32,868 nt of DNA from Elusimicrobiota bacterium (GCA_009773155.1 WOVA01000038.1:1-32868); one strand, 5' to 3'; shown: positions 6,440 through 15,407, counted from the first letter of the stretch. The notes: generated from the letters alone by a model not told the origin. Numbers and translations are program-made.

Positions 6440-8173
6440 CTATTCAACCTCTTCCTCTTCCGCCTCTTCCTCTTCCGCCTCTTCCGCGCCCGCGGCGGCC
6501 TCGCCGGGGCGGCGTCCGTCCCGGTCCGTAAAATCGACGGTGTAAAGCCGCCATTTGGCCGGCTCCCGGGTATCGGCGGGGCTGGAGCCGCCGCGCCCGT
6601 CCTTGAGGTCCATGCCGCTCCCGCGCTCTCCGCGCTTGACTCCCAGCGACAGTTTGGCGCCGGTGGCCGTGACCACGGAGAGGTAGGCTCTGCGCAGCCC
6701 GTGCTCGCGGCAGGTGTCCCGGTCCGAGTCGCAGCTGACGCGCTGTATGTCGGCCGTCTTCCCGTAGCGGGACTCGAGTTTGTGCAGGAAAAGATGCGTC
6801 TCCGTCTTGATCGCCTCTCTGCGGGCTCCGCGCATTTCCTCCAGCTGCTCCGGGTCCGGGGCCTCCCGCACGGCCGCGCTCTTCTCGGACCCGGAAGAGG
6901 CGGGAGAGGGGTGCACGGTGCGGGGCTTGAGCAGGGAGTCGAGGTCAGGCTCCGCCGGACCGCCCATGGACTTAAGCTGCGAGGGCGCGGCGCGCAGGTA
7001 CCGTTCCTCTTTACCGTTGCGCTTCTCCGAGGCTATGTCCTGTAAGAAATCTTTGTCCTCGGCGTAGGCGAAAAGGACGGGAGCGGCGGGGGTCTGAGGT
7101 CTGGTCTCCGTCTTTTTATCCGATTTCTTCCCATCATCGGCAGAGCCGGACGCGGCCGGAGGCGTTCCGCCTCCGGAAGAAGCCGATGAAGAAGACGAGG
7201 ACCCCGAGCCGCCGGAACTGCCCGAGCCGCCGGAAGAAGAGCCGCCGGAGGACGAACCACCCCCCCCCTCGACCACCTTGGCCTGGGACGCATCGGGAGG
7301 CGGCGGCGGCGACTTCGCGCCCGCGCCGTCGGCCCTGAAATTCAGGATGTCAGCGGCGTCCGCACGCTGCGACTCTCCCGCTCCGTTGAGGTCCTCAACC
7401 GCGGCGCCGCCGCGCATGCCGGAAACGGAACCGGTATTCCCGGGAGGGACGCCGGAATAAGAGCCGCCCTGGGCCGGATGACCGCCGCCGGACGCAGCGG
7501 AAGAAGGTCCGCCCCCGGACGGAAGCGACGCGTACATGGCGGAAGCCGCCTGGCCCGCGGCGCCGGGGGCGGCCTGCGCGCGGAGATATCTGTCGACCGC
7601 CGCCGTATCGACCCCGGGCATTTCTTCGCTTTCGGGAGCCCCGCCGGCGGCGGCTTCAGAACCGCCGGACGCGGTCCACGGAGCGGCCGCGGAAGCGCCG
7701 GTTTTGGAAGCGCCGCCGCCGCCCGAGGACGCCCAGGAGGCGGAGCCGCCGGCGCTCAGGCCCTTGGGGCCTTTGTAATATGAACTGGCCCAGTCGCGGG
7801 GGCCATCATCGGGAGGATACTGCCCGCGGGAGGAAGAGGAGGCGCGGCGCCAGCTCTCGTCGCCGGCGGCGGAGGCCGTCGCGGTCCGGGCGGCCGGGGC
7901 CGGCCCGCCGAAGCTGAAGCCGAAACTGGACGCCGCCGCGGAGGCCTGGGCTTTGAGAACCCCGGTGCCGCGCTTGAAATTCTCCAGGTGAGAGGCGGGA
8001 ACGGCGGGAGCCGCCTCGGCCGGCTCGGGAGCGAAGCGGGCAGAGAAACTGGAACTCATCTGTACCGGCGCGGAAGTCCTGCCCAGGTGGGATATCGCCA
8101 GGAACCCGGCCACGATGAAAGTGCCCAGGGCCAGGGTCAGGACGAAAGCGGGATCTTTTCCGATGCTGTTCAT
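6440..8173 (-). CDS. Membrane-anchored low-complexity Ser/Gly/Ala-rich protein with acidic tail
   Basis: A 577-aa protein of no recognised family. An N-terminal hydrophobic anchor (about residues 9-28, FVLTLALGTFIVAGFLAI) is followed by a long disordered region rich in Ser, Gly, Ala and Pro. This includes a GGSSSGGSSSGGSGSSGGS tract around residues 305-340. A more ordered part at about 440-545 holds two cysteines (VSCDSDRDTC) and ends WRLYTVDFTDRDGRRP. The last 15 residues are almost all Glu, coded by tandem 15-nt repeats (6448-6486). The start has GGAAG 7 nt upstream and a good promoter at 8195-8223. The anchor plus disordered stalk suggests an envelope-spanning protein, but the function is unknown. 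Confidence 0.65.
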   Translation of the reverse strand: MNSIGKDPAFVLTLALGTFIVAGFLAISHLGRTSAPVQMSSSFSARFAPEPAEAAPAVPASHLENFKRGTGVLKAQASAAASSFGFSFGGPAPAARTATASAAGDESWRRASSSSRGQYPPDDGPRDWASSYYKGPKGLSAGGSASWASSGGGGASKTGASAAAPWTASGGSEAAAGGAPESEEMPGVDTAAVDRYLRAQAAPGAAGQAASAMYASLPSGGGPSSAASGGGHPAQGGSYSGVPPGNTGSVSGMRGGAAVEDLNGAGESQRADAADILNFRADGAGAKSPPPPPDASQAKVVEGGGGSSSGGSSSGGSGSSGGSGSSSSSSASSGGGTPPAASGSADDGKKSDKKTETRPQTPAAPVLFAYAEDKDFLQDIASEKRNGKEERYLRAAPSQLKSMGGPAEPDLDSLLKPRTVHPSPASSGSEKSAAVREAPDPEQLEEMRGARREAIKTETHLFLHKLESRYGKTADIQRVSCDSDRDTCREHGLRRAYLSVVTATGAKLSLGVKRGERGSGMDLKDGRGGSSPADTREPAKWRLYTVDFTDRDGRRPGEAAAGAEEAEEEEAEEEEVE

Positions 8174-8194
8174 ATATATACTTCCACTATAGAT

Positions 8195-8223
8195 AGTCTA
8201 GCCGCACCGGATTGACTTGTCAA
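8195..8223 (-). promoter_or_regulatory. Sigma-70-type promoter for the low-complexity membrane protein
   Basis: On the minus strand: perfect TTGACA (8223-8218), 17-nt spacer, TAGACT (8200-8195). The expected start near 8188 leaves a leader of about 15 nt carrying the GGAAG ribosome site. Confidence 0.65.
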
Positions 8224-8293
8224 GCCCACAAGACCTAACGCGCAATAGGACTTTAGACCTACGGCAGATATCCTCTCCCCTCCGCCCTTTTGC

Positions 8294-8299
8294 TATCAT
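8294..8299 (+). promoter_or_regulatory. Putative extended -10 for the YgiQ-like gene
   Basis: TGCTATCAT (TG-N-TATCAT, hexamer 8294-8299) lies 7 nt before the ATG at 8307. There is no Shine-Dalgarno, so the transcript may be leaderless. Confidence 0.4.
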
Positions 8300-8306
8300 T
8301 TCGCCA

Positions 8307-10079
8307 ATGCCTTTCCTGCCCGCCACCGCGGAAGAGATGAAAAATACCGGTTGGGACGCCCCGGATATAGTCCTGGTGACGGGCGACGCCTACGTGGACC
8401 ACCCCTCTTTCGGCATGGCCCTGCTGGGCCGGCTGCTCGAAGCCGAAGGCTACCGGGTCGCCATACTGGCTCAGCCGGCCTGGACCTCCCCCGCCGACTT
8501 CCGCCGCTTCGGCAAGCCCAGGCTTTTCTTCGGCGTCTCTTCCGGCAACATGGACTCGATGATCAACAAGTACACGCACAACCGGAAGATCCGCTCGTCC
8601 GACGACTTCTCCCCCGGCGGCCGCGCCGGCCTGCGGCCCGACAGGGCGACGACCGTTTACGCCCAGCGCTGCCGCGAGGCTTATCCCGGCGTGCCGGTCA
8701 TCATCGGCGGCATCGAGGCGTCCATGCGCCGCTTCGCCCATTACGATTACTGGTCCGACAAAGTGCGCCGCAGCGTTCTGCTCGACTCCAAGGCCGACCT
8801 GCTGGTCTACGGCATGGCCGAGACGCAGGTCCTGGAGATAGCCCGCCGCCTGGACGCGGGAGAAAAGCCGGAGGCCCTGCGCGACCTACGCGGCACGCTC
8901 TACCCGCTGGGCGCCTCGGAAGCGGAGGCTTTTCCGGCGGACGCGGCGCTGCGGCTGCCGTCCTACGGCGAAGCGGCCTCCGACCGGTTCAGGTTCGCCG
9001 AAGCCGCGCGCGTCATGCACGAGGAGACCAACCCTTTCTCGGCGCGGCCCCTCTTGGAGATGACCGGCAAGATGGCCGTGGTGCAGAATCCCCCCGCTCT
9101 TCCCCTATCTACGGCGGAGATGGACAGGATATACGCCCTCCCCTTCGAGCGGCGGGCCCACCCGTCGTACAAGGAGCCGGTACCGGCGCTGGAGACCGTC
9201 AAGGATTCCGTCGTAATACACCGCGGCTGCTTCGGCGGCTGCGCCTTCTGCTCGCTGGGCCTGCACCAGGGCAAGTTCATACAGGAGCGCAGCGCGGGCT
9301 CGGTGATAGCGGAGATTTCGGCGCTCGTCTCGCGCCCCGGCCACCACGGCGGGATCTCCGACCTCGGCGCGCCCAGCGCCAATATGTACGGGATGAAGGG
9401 CAAGAACATGGAACTCTGCCGCGGCTGCCGGCGCGGCTCGTGCCTGCACCCGGCGGTCTGCCCCAACCTGGACGTCTCGCACAAGGCGCTGCTGGGCCTG
9501 CTGCATTCGGCGCGCAAGGTCAAAGGACTGAAGAAGGCTTTCGTCGCCAGCGGCATAAGGATGGACCTGGCGCTGCTCTGCCCCGACTATATCGCCGAGA
9601 TAGCGCGCGAGCACACCGGCGGGCAGCTGAAGGTGGCGCCCGAGCATATCTCGGAGCGCGTCCTCTCCGTCATGCGCAAGCCGGGCAGCAAAGCGCTGGA
9701 GGAGTTCACGGCGGGCTTCATGAAAGCCTCGCGCGCCGCCGGCAAAGAGCAGTACCTGGTCCACTACTTCATCTCGGCCCATCCCGGCTCCACGCTGGAA
9801 GACATGGCCGAACTGGCCGTCTGGCTCAAGGAGCGCGGCATAAGACCCCAGCAGATAAACGATTTCCTCCCCGCCCCGATGGAACTCTCCACCGCCATCT
9901 ACCACACCGGCCTCGACCCGTTCACCATGAAGCCGGTCTATGTCCCCAAAAAAGAGAAGGAGCGGCGCCTTCAGCGCGCGCTCCTTCAGTATTACAAGCC
10001 CGGGAACCGGGCCCTCGTCGCCGAGGCCCTGCGCCTCGTCAAGAGACCTGACCTTTCCAGAAAATTACTTGGGCGGTGA
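8307..10079 (+). CDS. ygiQ: YgiQ-family radical SAM protein (UPF0313)
   Basis: A 590-aa protein. The N-terminal part carries the family signature [19 protein letters not shown]-like block and the cobalamin-binding-like fold region. The radical SAM cluster motif is CFGGCAFC (Cys308, Cys312, Cys315), followed by [11 protein letters not shown] and the [13 protein letters not shown] block near the end. The frame could open 30 codons earlier at a TTG, but [10 protein letters not shown] aligns with the family just after the ATG at 8307, and a -10 box lies just before it. The family is widespread and cytoplasmic, and its substrate is not established. The 3' end overlaps the convergent RNase D gene by 15 bp. 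Confidence 0.9.
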   Translation: MPFLPATAEEMKNTGWDAPDIVLVTGDAYVDHPSFGMALLGRLLEAEGYRVAILAQPAWTSPADFRRFGKPRLFFGVSSGNMDSMINKYTHNRKIRSSDDFSPGGRAGLRPDRATTVYAQRCREAYPGVPVIIGGIEASMRRFAHYDYWSDKVRRSVLLDSKADLLVYGMAETQVLEIARRLDAGEKPEALRDLRGTLYPLGASEAEAFPADAALRLPSYGEAASDRFRFAEAARVMHEETNPFSARPLLEMTGKMAVVQNPPALPLSTAEMDRIYALPFERRAHPSYKEPVPALETVKDSVVIHRGCFGGCAFCSLGLHQGKFIQERSAGSVIAEISALVSRPGHHGGISDLGAPSANMYGMKGKNMELCRGCRRGSCLHPAVCPNLDVSHKALLGLLHSARKVKGLKKAFVASGIRMDLALLCPDYIAEIAREHTGGQLKVAPEHISERVLSVMRKPGSKALEEFTAGFMKASRAAGKEQYLVHYFISAHPGSTLEDMAELAVWLKERGIRPQQINDFLPAPMELSTAIYHTGLDPFTMKPVYVPKKEKERRLQRALLQYYKPGNRALVAEALRLVKRPDLSRKLLGR

Positions 10080-11234
10080 CTGCGGCTTGCAGGACTCGCG
10101 GTGCTTTTCCAGCTCCGCCAGTATCTCCTCGCCGTACGAGGTTATCTTGCGTTTGGTAAGACCTTTGACTTTGGCCAGATCCTCAAGCGTCTGCGGATCG
10201 GTCTGCGCTACGCGGTCGAGCATATCGTTGTTGAGTATCGACTCGGGCAGCATGCCCCGGGCCTCGGCCGCGGCGTTGCGCCATATCTTGAGCGCCGCCG
10301 CGCGCTTCTTGGACCCCTCGAAATTGCAGCCCGCCTCCGGCCGCTCGCGGCGTTCGCGCCTGGGCGGCTTGTACTCCGGGGCCGCCAGGCCGCGGGAGAC
10401 CGCGTCCTCCAGCCAGTGGCCGTGATGGGAGAGCACGTATTCCGTCGCGCCCCTGAACACCGTCATGTCCTTCATCGCCTGTTCGGGGTCGCGGGCCAGG
10501 GAACCGAGAAAATCGTCGCCGACCACCTTGAAGGCCGGCCTGTCCAGTTCGCGCGCGCGGCGGTCGCGCTCCGCGAAAAGTTCCTTCAGCACGGCCAGCC
10601 CCCTCGGGTCCAGCCCCCTGGACTGCCGTGACGAGAAGAAAGCGTCGGGATCGTAGGCCGGGTTCAGGCGCGAAAGCCGCTCGAGCTTCTCGAACTCGTC
10701 CTTGATCTCCTCGAGGCGCCCTTTTTTCGCCAGCTCTTTGGCGAAGATCTTGCGCAGCCGGTAAAGGTATTTGACGTCCTTGATGGCGTAGTCCAGCATC
10801 TCCTGCGTGATCGGGCGGCGGCCCCAGTCGGCCTTCTGGTACTTCTTGTTCAGGTCGACGTTGAAATGTTCCTTGACCAGCGCGTCCAGTCCGCAGCGCT
10901 TGAAGCCCAGGTACTTCGACGCTATCATCACGTCGAAGATATTGCGGACCTCGGTATCGAAAGTGGTCTTGAGCATCTTGATGTCCCACTCGCCGGAGTG
11001 GAAGAGCTTCTCTATCGAGGGGTTCTCCAGCATCGGCTTGAGCGGGCTGACGTCCACCTTGAGAGAATCGATGACGACATCCACGCTCTGCGCCGATATC
11101 TGCACGACGCAAAGACTCTCACGGTAGGCGTAGAGGCCGTTGGATTCTATGTCGATCGAGAGGTATGGACTCGAAGAAGCTTTCGCGAGGACCTTTTCAA
11201 GCGTTTTGCGGTCCTCCACCAGGATGTAACCCAT
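10065..11234 (-). CDS. rnd: Ribonuclease D-like 3'-5' exonuclease with HRDC domain
   Basis: A 389-aa DEDD-family exonuclease acting on RNA 3' ends such as tRNA precursors. Exo motif I is SIDIESNG (Asp, Glu), motif [13 protein letters not shown] supplies the second Asp and motif [15 protein letters not shown] supplies the last Asp. A C-terminal HRDC-like helical domain follows ([20 protein letters not shown], then [20 protein letters not shown]). A lysine-rich linker holds an unusual basic [11 protein letters not shown] segment. A TTG two codons upstream is possible, but the ATG at 11234 lies 7 nt after a TATCAT (minus strand 11247-11242). It is divergent from the pseudouridine synthase gene. 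Confidence 0.9.
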   Translation of the reverse strand: MGYILVEDRKTLEKVLAKASSSPYLSIDIESNGLYAYRESLCVVQISAQSVDVVIDSLKVDVSPLKPMLENPSIEKLFHSGEWDIKMLKTTFDTEVRNIFDVMIASKYLGFKRCGLDALVKEHFNVDLNKKYQKADWGRRPITQEMLDYAIKDVKYLYRLRKIFAKELAKKGRLEEIKDEFEKLERLSRLNPAYDPDAFFSSRQSRGLDPRGLAVLKELFAERDRRARELDRPAFKVVGDDFLGSLARDPEQAMKDMTVFRGATEYVLSHHGHWLEDAVSRGLAAPEYKPPRRERRERPEAGCNFEGSKKRAAALKIWRNAAAEARGMLPESILNNDMLDRVAQTDPQTLEDLAKVKGLTKRKITSYGEEILAELEKHRESCKPQSPPK

Positions 11235-11241
11235 GATCAAT

Positions 11242-11247
11242 ATGATA
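11242..11247 (-). promoter_or_regulatory. Putative -10 box of a leaderless promoter for rnd
   Basis: On the minus strand TATCAT is followed by 7 nt and then the ATG at 11234, without a ribosome site. The overlapping plus-strand TATGAT (11241-11246) could serve the divergent rluE-like gene. Confidence 0.4.
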
Positions 11248-11264
11248 ACATTTTAGCCGCCGCT

Positions 11265-11825
11265 ATGCCCCATATCGCCTTCTACAAGCCCTACGGCACG
11301 GTCTCCCAGTTCACGCCCGAAGCGGGGCACAGGCCGCTGGCCGCCTTCGGCCTGCCGCGCGGCGTTTACCCGGCAGGCCGGCTGGACGCCGACAGCGAGG
11401 GCCTGCTGATACTTACCTCCGATGGCCGCTTCCAGCACCTGGTAGCCGACCCTTCCCATAAGAAGGAGAAGACCTACTGGGCGCAGGTGGACCGGCTCAT
11501 AACGGAGGAGGCGCTGGCCTCACTGCGCGCCGGCGTCACGCTGAGCGACGGCCCCACCCGCCCCTGCCGCGCGCGGCTGCTGGACGAACCGGACCTGCCG
11601 CCGCGCGCCCCCCCCGTGCGGTTCCGCAGGACGGTGCCGACCTCCTGGGCGGAACTTATCATCACCGAGGGCCGCAACCGCCAGGTGAGGCGCATGCTGG
11701 CCCATGTCGGCTTCCCCGTCCTGCGCCTCGTGCGCCGCGCCGTCGGCGCCGTCACGCTCGACGGCCTCGAACCCGGCCGCTGGCGCGAACTCACCCCGGA
11801 AGAAGTCAGATCTTTTTCGAAATAA
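11265..11825 (+). CDS. rluE: RluE/RsuA-family pseudouridine synthase
   Basis: A 186-aa rRNA-modifying enzyme that isomerises a specific uridine to pseudouridine. It begins directly with the catalytic domain (HIAFYKPYGTVSQFTPE), lacks the S4 domain found in RsuA and RluB, and is the right length for RluE, which modifies 23S rRNA. The catalytic block is YPAGRLDADSEGLLILTSDG with the nucleophilic Asp in RLDADS. KKEKTYWAQV and the C-terminal ITEGRNRQVRRMLAHVGFPVLRLVR are standard family motifs. No Shine-Dalgarno is seen before the ATG. It is divergent from rnd and followed 9 nt later by the dehydrogenase gene. Confidence 0.87.
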   Translation: MPHIAFYKPYGTVSQFTPEAGHRPLAAFGLPRGVYPAGRLDADSEGLLILTSDGRFQHLVADPSHKKEKTYWAQVDRLITEEALASLRAGVTLSDGPTRPCRARLLDEPDLPPRAPPVRFRRTVPTSWAELIITEGRNRQVRRMLAHVGFPVLRLVRRAVGAVTLDGLEPGRWRELTPEEVRSFSK

Positions 11826-11834
11826 GGAGCTGAT

Positions 11835-12719
11835 ATGACACCGCCGAGAATAGGATTCATAGGACTGGGCATAATGGGCTCGGCCATGGCGAAGAACCTG
11901 CTGAAGGCCGGCTGCGACGTCACCGTCTGGAACCGCGACCGGAAAAAGACCGAAGAGTTCCAGGCCCTGGGCCGCGAGGCCGCCCCCACCCCCAAGGCCC
12001 TCGCCCAGCGCTGCGACGTGCTGATAACCATGGTCACCGGCGACGAGGCCATGGAGGCCGTGCTCGGCGGCCCCGACGGAGTCTTCGCCGCCCGCTTCGG
12101 CGGTTCCACGCTGATAAACATGAGCACCGTCTCCTCGGCCTACTGTGAAAGACTGGCGGCCCTCTGCTTCAAAGAAGCAGTGACCTTCCTCGACTGCCCC
12201 GTCGCCGGGTCCAAACCTCTGGCGGAGAACGGCACGCTCCTCGTACTGGCCGGCGCCGGCGAAAAAGCGCTTGAGAAGCGCCGCTCCCTGCTGCTTTCCA
12301 TGGGTAAGGCCGTCATCCACGCCGGCCCGCCTCCGGCCGGCACCCGTCTCAAGCTCTGCGTAAACCTGCTGCTGGCGCAGATGACCTCCGGCCTCTGCGA
12401 GAGCGCCGCGCTGGCCAAAGCTTTCGGGCTGGACCCCGGACTGATCTTCCGCACGGCCGAGGCCAGCCCGGCGCTGGACTGCGGCTACTTCCGCATGAAG
12501 AAGGACAATATACTCAAAGAAGAGTTCCCCCCGGCCTTCGCGCTCAAGGACCTGCTCAAGGATCTCCGCTATGCGCTGGCCGGGGCCGCCTCCCGCCGCC
12601 AGGAGCTGCCGGTCACCGGAGCCGTGGAAAAACTCGCCGCCAAAACATATAATAGCGGTGAGAGGAACAGCGACCTCACGGCCATGTACAAGTCGCTGCT
12701 CGCAGGGGAGGATAAATGA
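11835..12719 (+). CDS. Beta-hydroxyacid dehydrogenase (3-hydroxyisobutyrate dehydrogenase/GLYR family)
   Basis: A 294-aa NAD(P)-dependent oxidoreductase. The Rossmann motif IGFIGLGIMGSAMAKNLL is at the very N-terminus and WNRDRKKTEE follows at the nucleotide-specificity position, where the Arg and Lys suggest NADP(H). The substrate-binding DCPVAGSKPLAENGTLLVL and the catalytic lysine in RLKLCVNLLLA are present. Members reduce succinic semialdehyde or glyoxylate or oxidise 3-hydroxyisobutyrate, so the exact substrate cannot be given. The start has AAGGAG 7 nt upstream. The stop overlaps the next small gene (ATGA). Confidence 0.87.
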   Translation: MTPPRIGFIGLGIMGSAMAKNLLKAGCDVTVWNRDRKKTEEFQALGREAAPTPKALAQRCDVLITMVTGDEAMEAVLGGPDGVFAARFGGSTLINMSTVSSAYCERLAALCFKEAVTFLDCPVAGSKPLAENGTLLVLAGAGEKALEKRRSLLLSMGKAVIHAGPPPAGTRLKLCVNLLLAQMTSGLCESAALAKAFGLDPGLIFRTAEASPALDCGYFRMKKDNILKEEFPPAFALKDLLKDLRYALAGAASRRQELPVTGAVEKLAAKTYNSGERNSDLTAMYKSLLAGEDK

Positions 12720-12883
12720 AAGAGCGTTTCATACAGGAAGCCATGCGGCTGAAAGCCTTGCCCGCCTGGGTCAGGGGACTGTTGCTGATCATCTTCATAC
12801 TCCTTATCTACCAGGTCTTCCTGGAGATCTCCTTCTTCCTGGACGGCAAGGCCCTGGGGGCCTGCCCCGACTGCACCCGCTGA
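12716..12883 (+). CDS. Small single-pass membrane protein with a C-terminal CPDC motif
   Basis: A 55-codon gene overlapping the dehydrogenase stop by 4 nt, with GGGGAGG about 5 nt upstream of its ATG. An N-terminal amphipathic basic stretch (MKERFIQEAMRLKALPAWVR) leads into one hydrophobic helix (GLLLIIFILLIYQVFLEISFF). A short tail ends CPDCTR, with a Cys-X-X-Cys that could bind metal or form a disulfide. I recognise no family. Good ribosome site, coupling and codon pattern favour a real gene. It precedes the iron-regulator operon by about 50 nt. Confidence 0.65.
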   Translation: MKERFIQEAMRLKALPAWVRGLLLIIFILLIYQVFLEISFFLDGKALGACPDCTR

Positions 12884-12891
12884 AAGGCCGC

Positions 12892-12921
12892 TTGACGCCG
12901 CCGCGGCATAAATGTTAGACT
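12892..12921 (+). promoter_or_regulatory. Putative promoter of the dtxR-feoAB operon
   Basis: TTGACG (12892-12897), 18-nt spacer, TAGACT (12916-12921). The -10 lies inside the large palindrome at 12905-12938, so a bound regulator would block RNA polymerase. TAATCT at 12921-12926, 7 nt before the ATG, is an alternative -10. Confidence 0.5.
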
Positions 12922-12938
12922 AATCTAACATTTATGCC
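12905..12938. promoter_or_regulatory. 34-bp palindromic operator overlapping the DtxR-type start codon
   Basis: Two perfect 15-bp arms (GGCATAAATGTTAGA and its complement) flank a 4-nt centre CTAA. The core resembles DtxR/IdeR-type TTAG...CTAA iron boxes. It covers the -10 region and the ATG at 12934, which suits negative autoregulation of the regulator and the downstream feoAB fusion by iron. Confidence 0.75.
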
Positions 12939-13380
12939 CGCGCGCCCGGCCATCTCCCCTAAAATGCAGGATTACCTCGAGGCCGTTACGGCCCTCGCCG
13001 CCGCGCGCCGCGGCGCGCGGGTCGCCGGCATAGCGCGGCGCCTCGGCGTCAGGATGCCCACGGTCAATTCCGCGCTGCGCGTCCTGCGCGAGGCGGGACT
13101 GGTCACCCAGGCCCGGTACGGCGCGGTCGTCCCCACCCCGAGGGGGCTTAAGGAGGGACGCGGCATCGAGCGTTCACACCTGGGCCTCCGGGATTTCCTC
13201 GTCCTGGTGCTGGGCGCGGAAGCGCGTTCCGCCGACGCGGAGGCCTGCCGGCTCGAGCACGCGGTCAGCCGCCGCACGATGGCCGCCATCGAGGCGATGA
13301 CCTCTTTCTACACCTCGCCCCGCGGCGCGGCCAGACTGGCCGAGCTGCGCGGCTTCATCGCCGGGAGGCGCAGGCGATGA
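12934..13380 (+). CDS. DtxR-family iron-dependent transcriptional repressor
   Basis: A 148-aa regulator. Residues 1 to about 70 form a winged helix (MQDYLEAVTAL, then RVAGIARRLGVRMPTVNSAL as the HTH). The metal-binding and dimerisation part carries His82 (RSHLGLRDF) and CRLEH (Cys105, Glu108, His109). The cysteine is the residue typical of iron-sensing DtxR/IdeR rather than manganese-sensing MntR. The SH3-like C-terminal domain of DtxR is absent. It overlaps the feoAB fusion by 4 nt and has a palindrome over its own start codon, so it probably represses its operon when Fe(II) is plentiful. Confidence 0.88.
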   Translation: MPARPAISPKMQDYLEAVTALAAARRGARVAGIARRLGVRMPTVNSALRVLREAGLVTQARYGAVVPTPRGLKEGRGIERSHLGLRDFLVLVLGAEARSADAEACRLEHAVSRRTMAAIEAMTSFYTSPRGAARLAELRGFIAGRRRR

Positions 13381-15347
13381 GCCACAAGCCCAAAGATTTC
13401 ACCGACCTGCTCTCCGCCAAGGAGGGAGAGCGCGGCTACGTCGAATCCATCGACGGCGGCGAGACGCTAAGGACCCGCCTCGGGGCGATGGGCATAATCG
13501 AGGGCCGCCAGCTGCACAAAGTGTCCCCTCTTTCCGCGCGCGGCCCCGTCGTGGCCGAGGTGCTGGGCACACGCGTCGCCATAGGCCGCAACATGGCCTC
13601 GCGCATAAAGCTCAAGGTCAAGGCGGGCTCGATACTCCTCACCGGCAATCCCAATGTCGGCAAGAGCGTCGTCTTCGCCCGCCTCACCGGCCTGGACGTC
13701 ATCTCGTCCAACTATCCCGGCACCACGGTCGAATACACTTCCGGCGCCACCCTGCTGGCCGGCCGACGGTTCCAGCTCACCGACGTGCCGGGAGCCTACT
13801 CGCTGGAGCCTACCAACAGGGCCGAGGAGGCGGCCGCCGGTATGATCAACGCGGCCGCCGGCGACCTCGTCCTGCACGTCCTGGACGCGACGAACCTGGA
13901 GCGCAATCTTTTCTTCGCGATGCAGATGATGGAAAAAGGCCTGCCGGTCATCTTCCTGCTCAACAAGTGGGACGTGGCCCGCCGCAAAGGCGTCTTTATA
14001 GACGCCGAAGGCCTGGGCAAGGACTTCGGCGCGCGCTTCATCCCCGTAGTAGCCACCACGGGCGAAGGGCTCCGGGAACTCAACGCGGCCGTGGCTGACT
14101 TCATCGCCGGGCGCCTGCCGCCGCCGTCCTGCCCCCCGCCGGGCCACGACGAGAAATGGAAGTTGATAGGCCGCGTCGCCTCCGAGCGCCAGCGCATAGA
14201 GCATCGCCATCCCGGGGCACTGGAGAAGCTGGCCGACCTCACCTCCCGCCCCTCCACCGGCCTGCCCTTCGCCGCGGCGGCCCTGGCCGCTTCGTTCTAT
14301 ATCATCCGGTTCATCGGCGAGGGACTCATAGCCGTCCTCGAGCCTTTGTTCAATTCCTATTATATGCCGCTGCTGACCGCCGCGGTCGGCGCGCTGCCGG
14401 GCCCGGAATGGATCGCCACCATGCTGCTCGGCGTCACCCCGGCGCCGATGGAATCCTTCGGCCTTCTGACCACCGGCATCTTCATTCCCTTCATCGTGGT
14501 CCTGCCCTACATCCTCTCTTTCTATCTCATACTCAGCCTGCTCGAGGACCTGGGCTACCTGCCCCGCCTGGCCGTGCTGCTCGACGATTTCATGCACCGG
14601 CTGGGGCTGCACGGCTACGGCACCATCCCGGTCATGCTGGGACTGGGCTGCAAAGTGCCCGGCATACTGGCCGCGCGCGTGCTGGAGACCCGGCGCGAGC
14701 GCGTCATAGCGACCGCGCTGGCCCTGATGGTGGCGCCCTGCATGCCGCAGAGCGCCATGATCTTCAGCCTGCTGGGCCCGCACGGCATCGGCTGGGTCAT
14801 CCTGGTATTCGGCGCCATCGCGGCCACGGGCCTGGCCGCCGGCGCCATGCTCAACCGCTTCACGCGCGGCGAGACGCCCGAACTCTTCGTCGAGATCCCC
14901 CCCTACCACCTGCCGCCGCTCCGCCTGCTGGCGCGCAAGGTCTGGATGCGGGTGAAGGCCTTCCTCCTGGACGCCGTGCCGATGATCATGCTGGGAGTAT
15001 TCCTGATCAACCTGCTGGACATGTCGGGCGCGCTGGCGGCCGTCTCGGAGATATTCCGCCGGCCGCTCGAAGCGGCCTTCGGTCTGCCCGGCGAGACCGT
15101 CTCGGTGATGGTCCTGGGATTCCTCAAGAAGGACGTCTCCATCGCCATGCTCGCGCCTTTCGGCCTGGGCCCGGAGCAGCTCACCGTAGCCAGCGTCTTC
15201 CTGGCGCTTTACCTCCCCTGCCTGGCCAGCCTGCTCGTCATGGTACGCGAACTGGGCCTGCGGGACTCGCTGGGCATCGCGCTGGTCAACTTCGCCGGGG
15301 CGTCGGCCGCCGCCGCCCTGCTGCACCTGGCCTTCCGGGTCTTTTAA
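13377..15347 (+). CDS. feoB: Ferrous iron transporter, FeoA-FeoB fusion
   Basis: A 656-aa inner-membrane Fe(II) importer. Residues about 8-82 are a FeoA SH3-like domain (LGAMGIIEGRQLHKVS). The FeoB G domain follows: G1 GNPNVGKS (90-97), G2 around YPGTTVEY, G3 DVPG (136-139), G4 NKWD (196-199). From about 290 on come the membrane helices with the conserved GLGCKVPGILAARVLETRRERV block and a second cysteine in VAPCMPQSAMIF. G1 usually reads GNPNSGKT. The membrane part is shorter than in gamma-proteobacterial FeoB and FeoA is fused, so no separate feoA or feoC is needed. It is coupled to the DtxR-type regulator. Confidence 0.93.
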   Translation: MSHKPKDFTDLLSAKEGERGYVESIDGGETLRTRLGAMGIIEGRQLHKVSPLSARGPVVAEVLGTRVAIGRNMASRIKLKVKAGSILLTGNPNVGKSVVFARLTGLDVISSNYPGTTVEYTSGATLLAGRRFQLTDVPGAYSLEPTNRAEEAAAGMINAAAGDLVLHVLDATNLERNLFFAMQMMEKGLPVIFLLNKWDVARRKGVFIDAEGLGKDFGARFIPVVATTGEGLRELNAAVADFIAGRLPPPSCPPPGHDEKWKLIGRVASERQRIEHRHPGALEKLADLTSRPSTGLPFAAAALAASFYIIRFIGEGLIAVLEPLFNSYYMPLLTAAVGALPGPEWIATMLLGVTPAPMESFGLLTTGIFIPFIVVLPYILSFYLILSLLEDLGYLPRLAVLLDDFMHRLGLHGYGTIPVMLGLGCKVPGILAARVLETRRERVIATALALMVAPCMPQSAMIFSLLGPHGIGWVILVFGAIAATGLAAGAMLNRFTRGETPELFVEIPPYHLPPLRLLARKVWMRVKAFLLDAVPMIMLGVFLINLLDMSGALAAVSEIFRRPLEAAFGLPGETVSVMVLGFLKKDVSIAMLAPFGLGPEQLTVASVFLALYLPCLASLLVMVRELGLRDSLGIALVNFAGASAAAALLHLAFRVF

Positions 15348-15407
15348 CCGGCGCCCTCAAAATTGGTAATCTGTCGTGTCGGCCATCTTCATTCAGCGGG
15401 GTAAACC

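Noticed and set aside
8351-10051. 566-codon plus-strand frame within the YgiQ-like gene
   Set aside because: Arg/Pro/Ala-rich frame-shifted shadow of a gene with intact radical SAM motifs.
13467-15326. Long minus-strand open frame opposite feoAB
   Set aside because: Shadow of a well-supported gene; Gln/His/Arg/Glu-rich with no domain.
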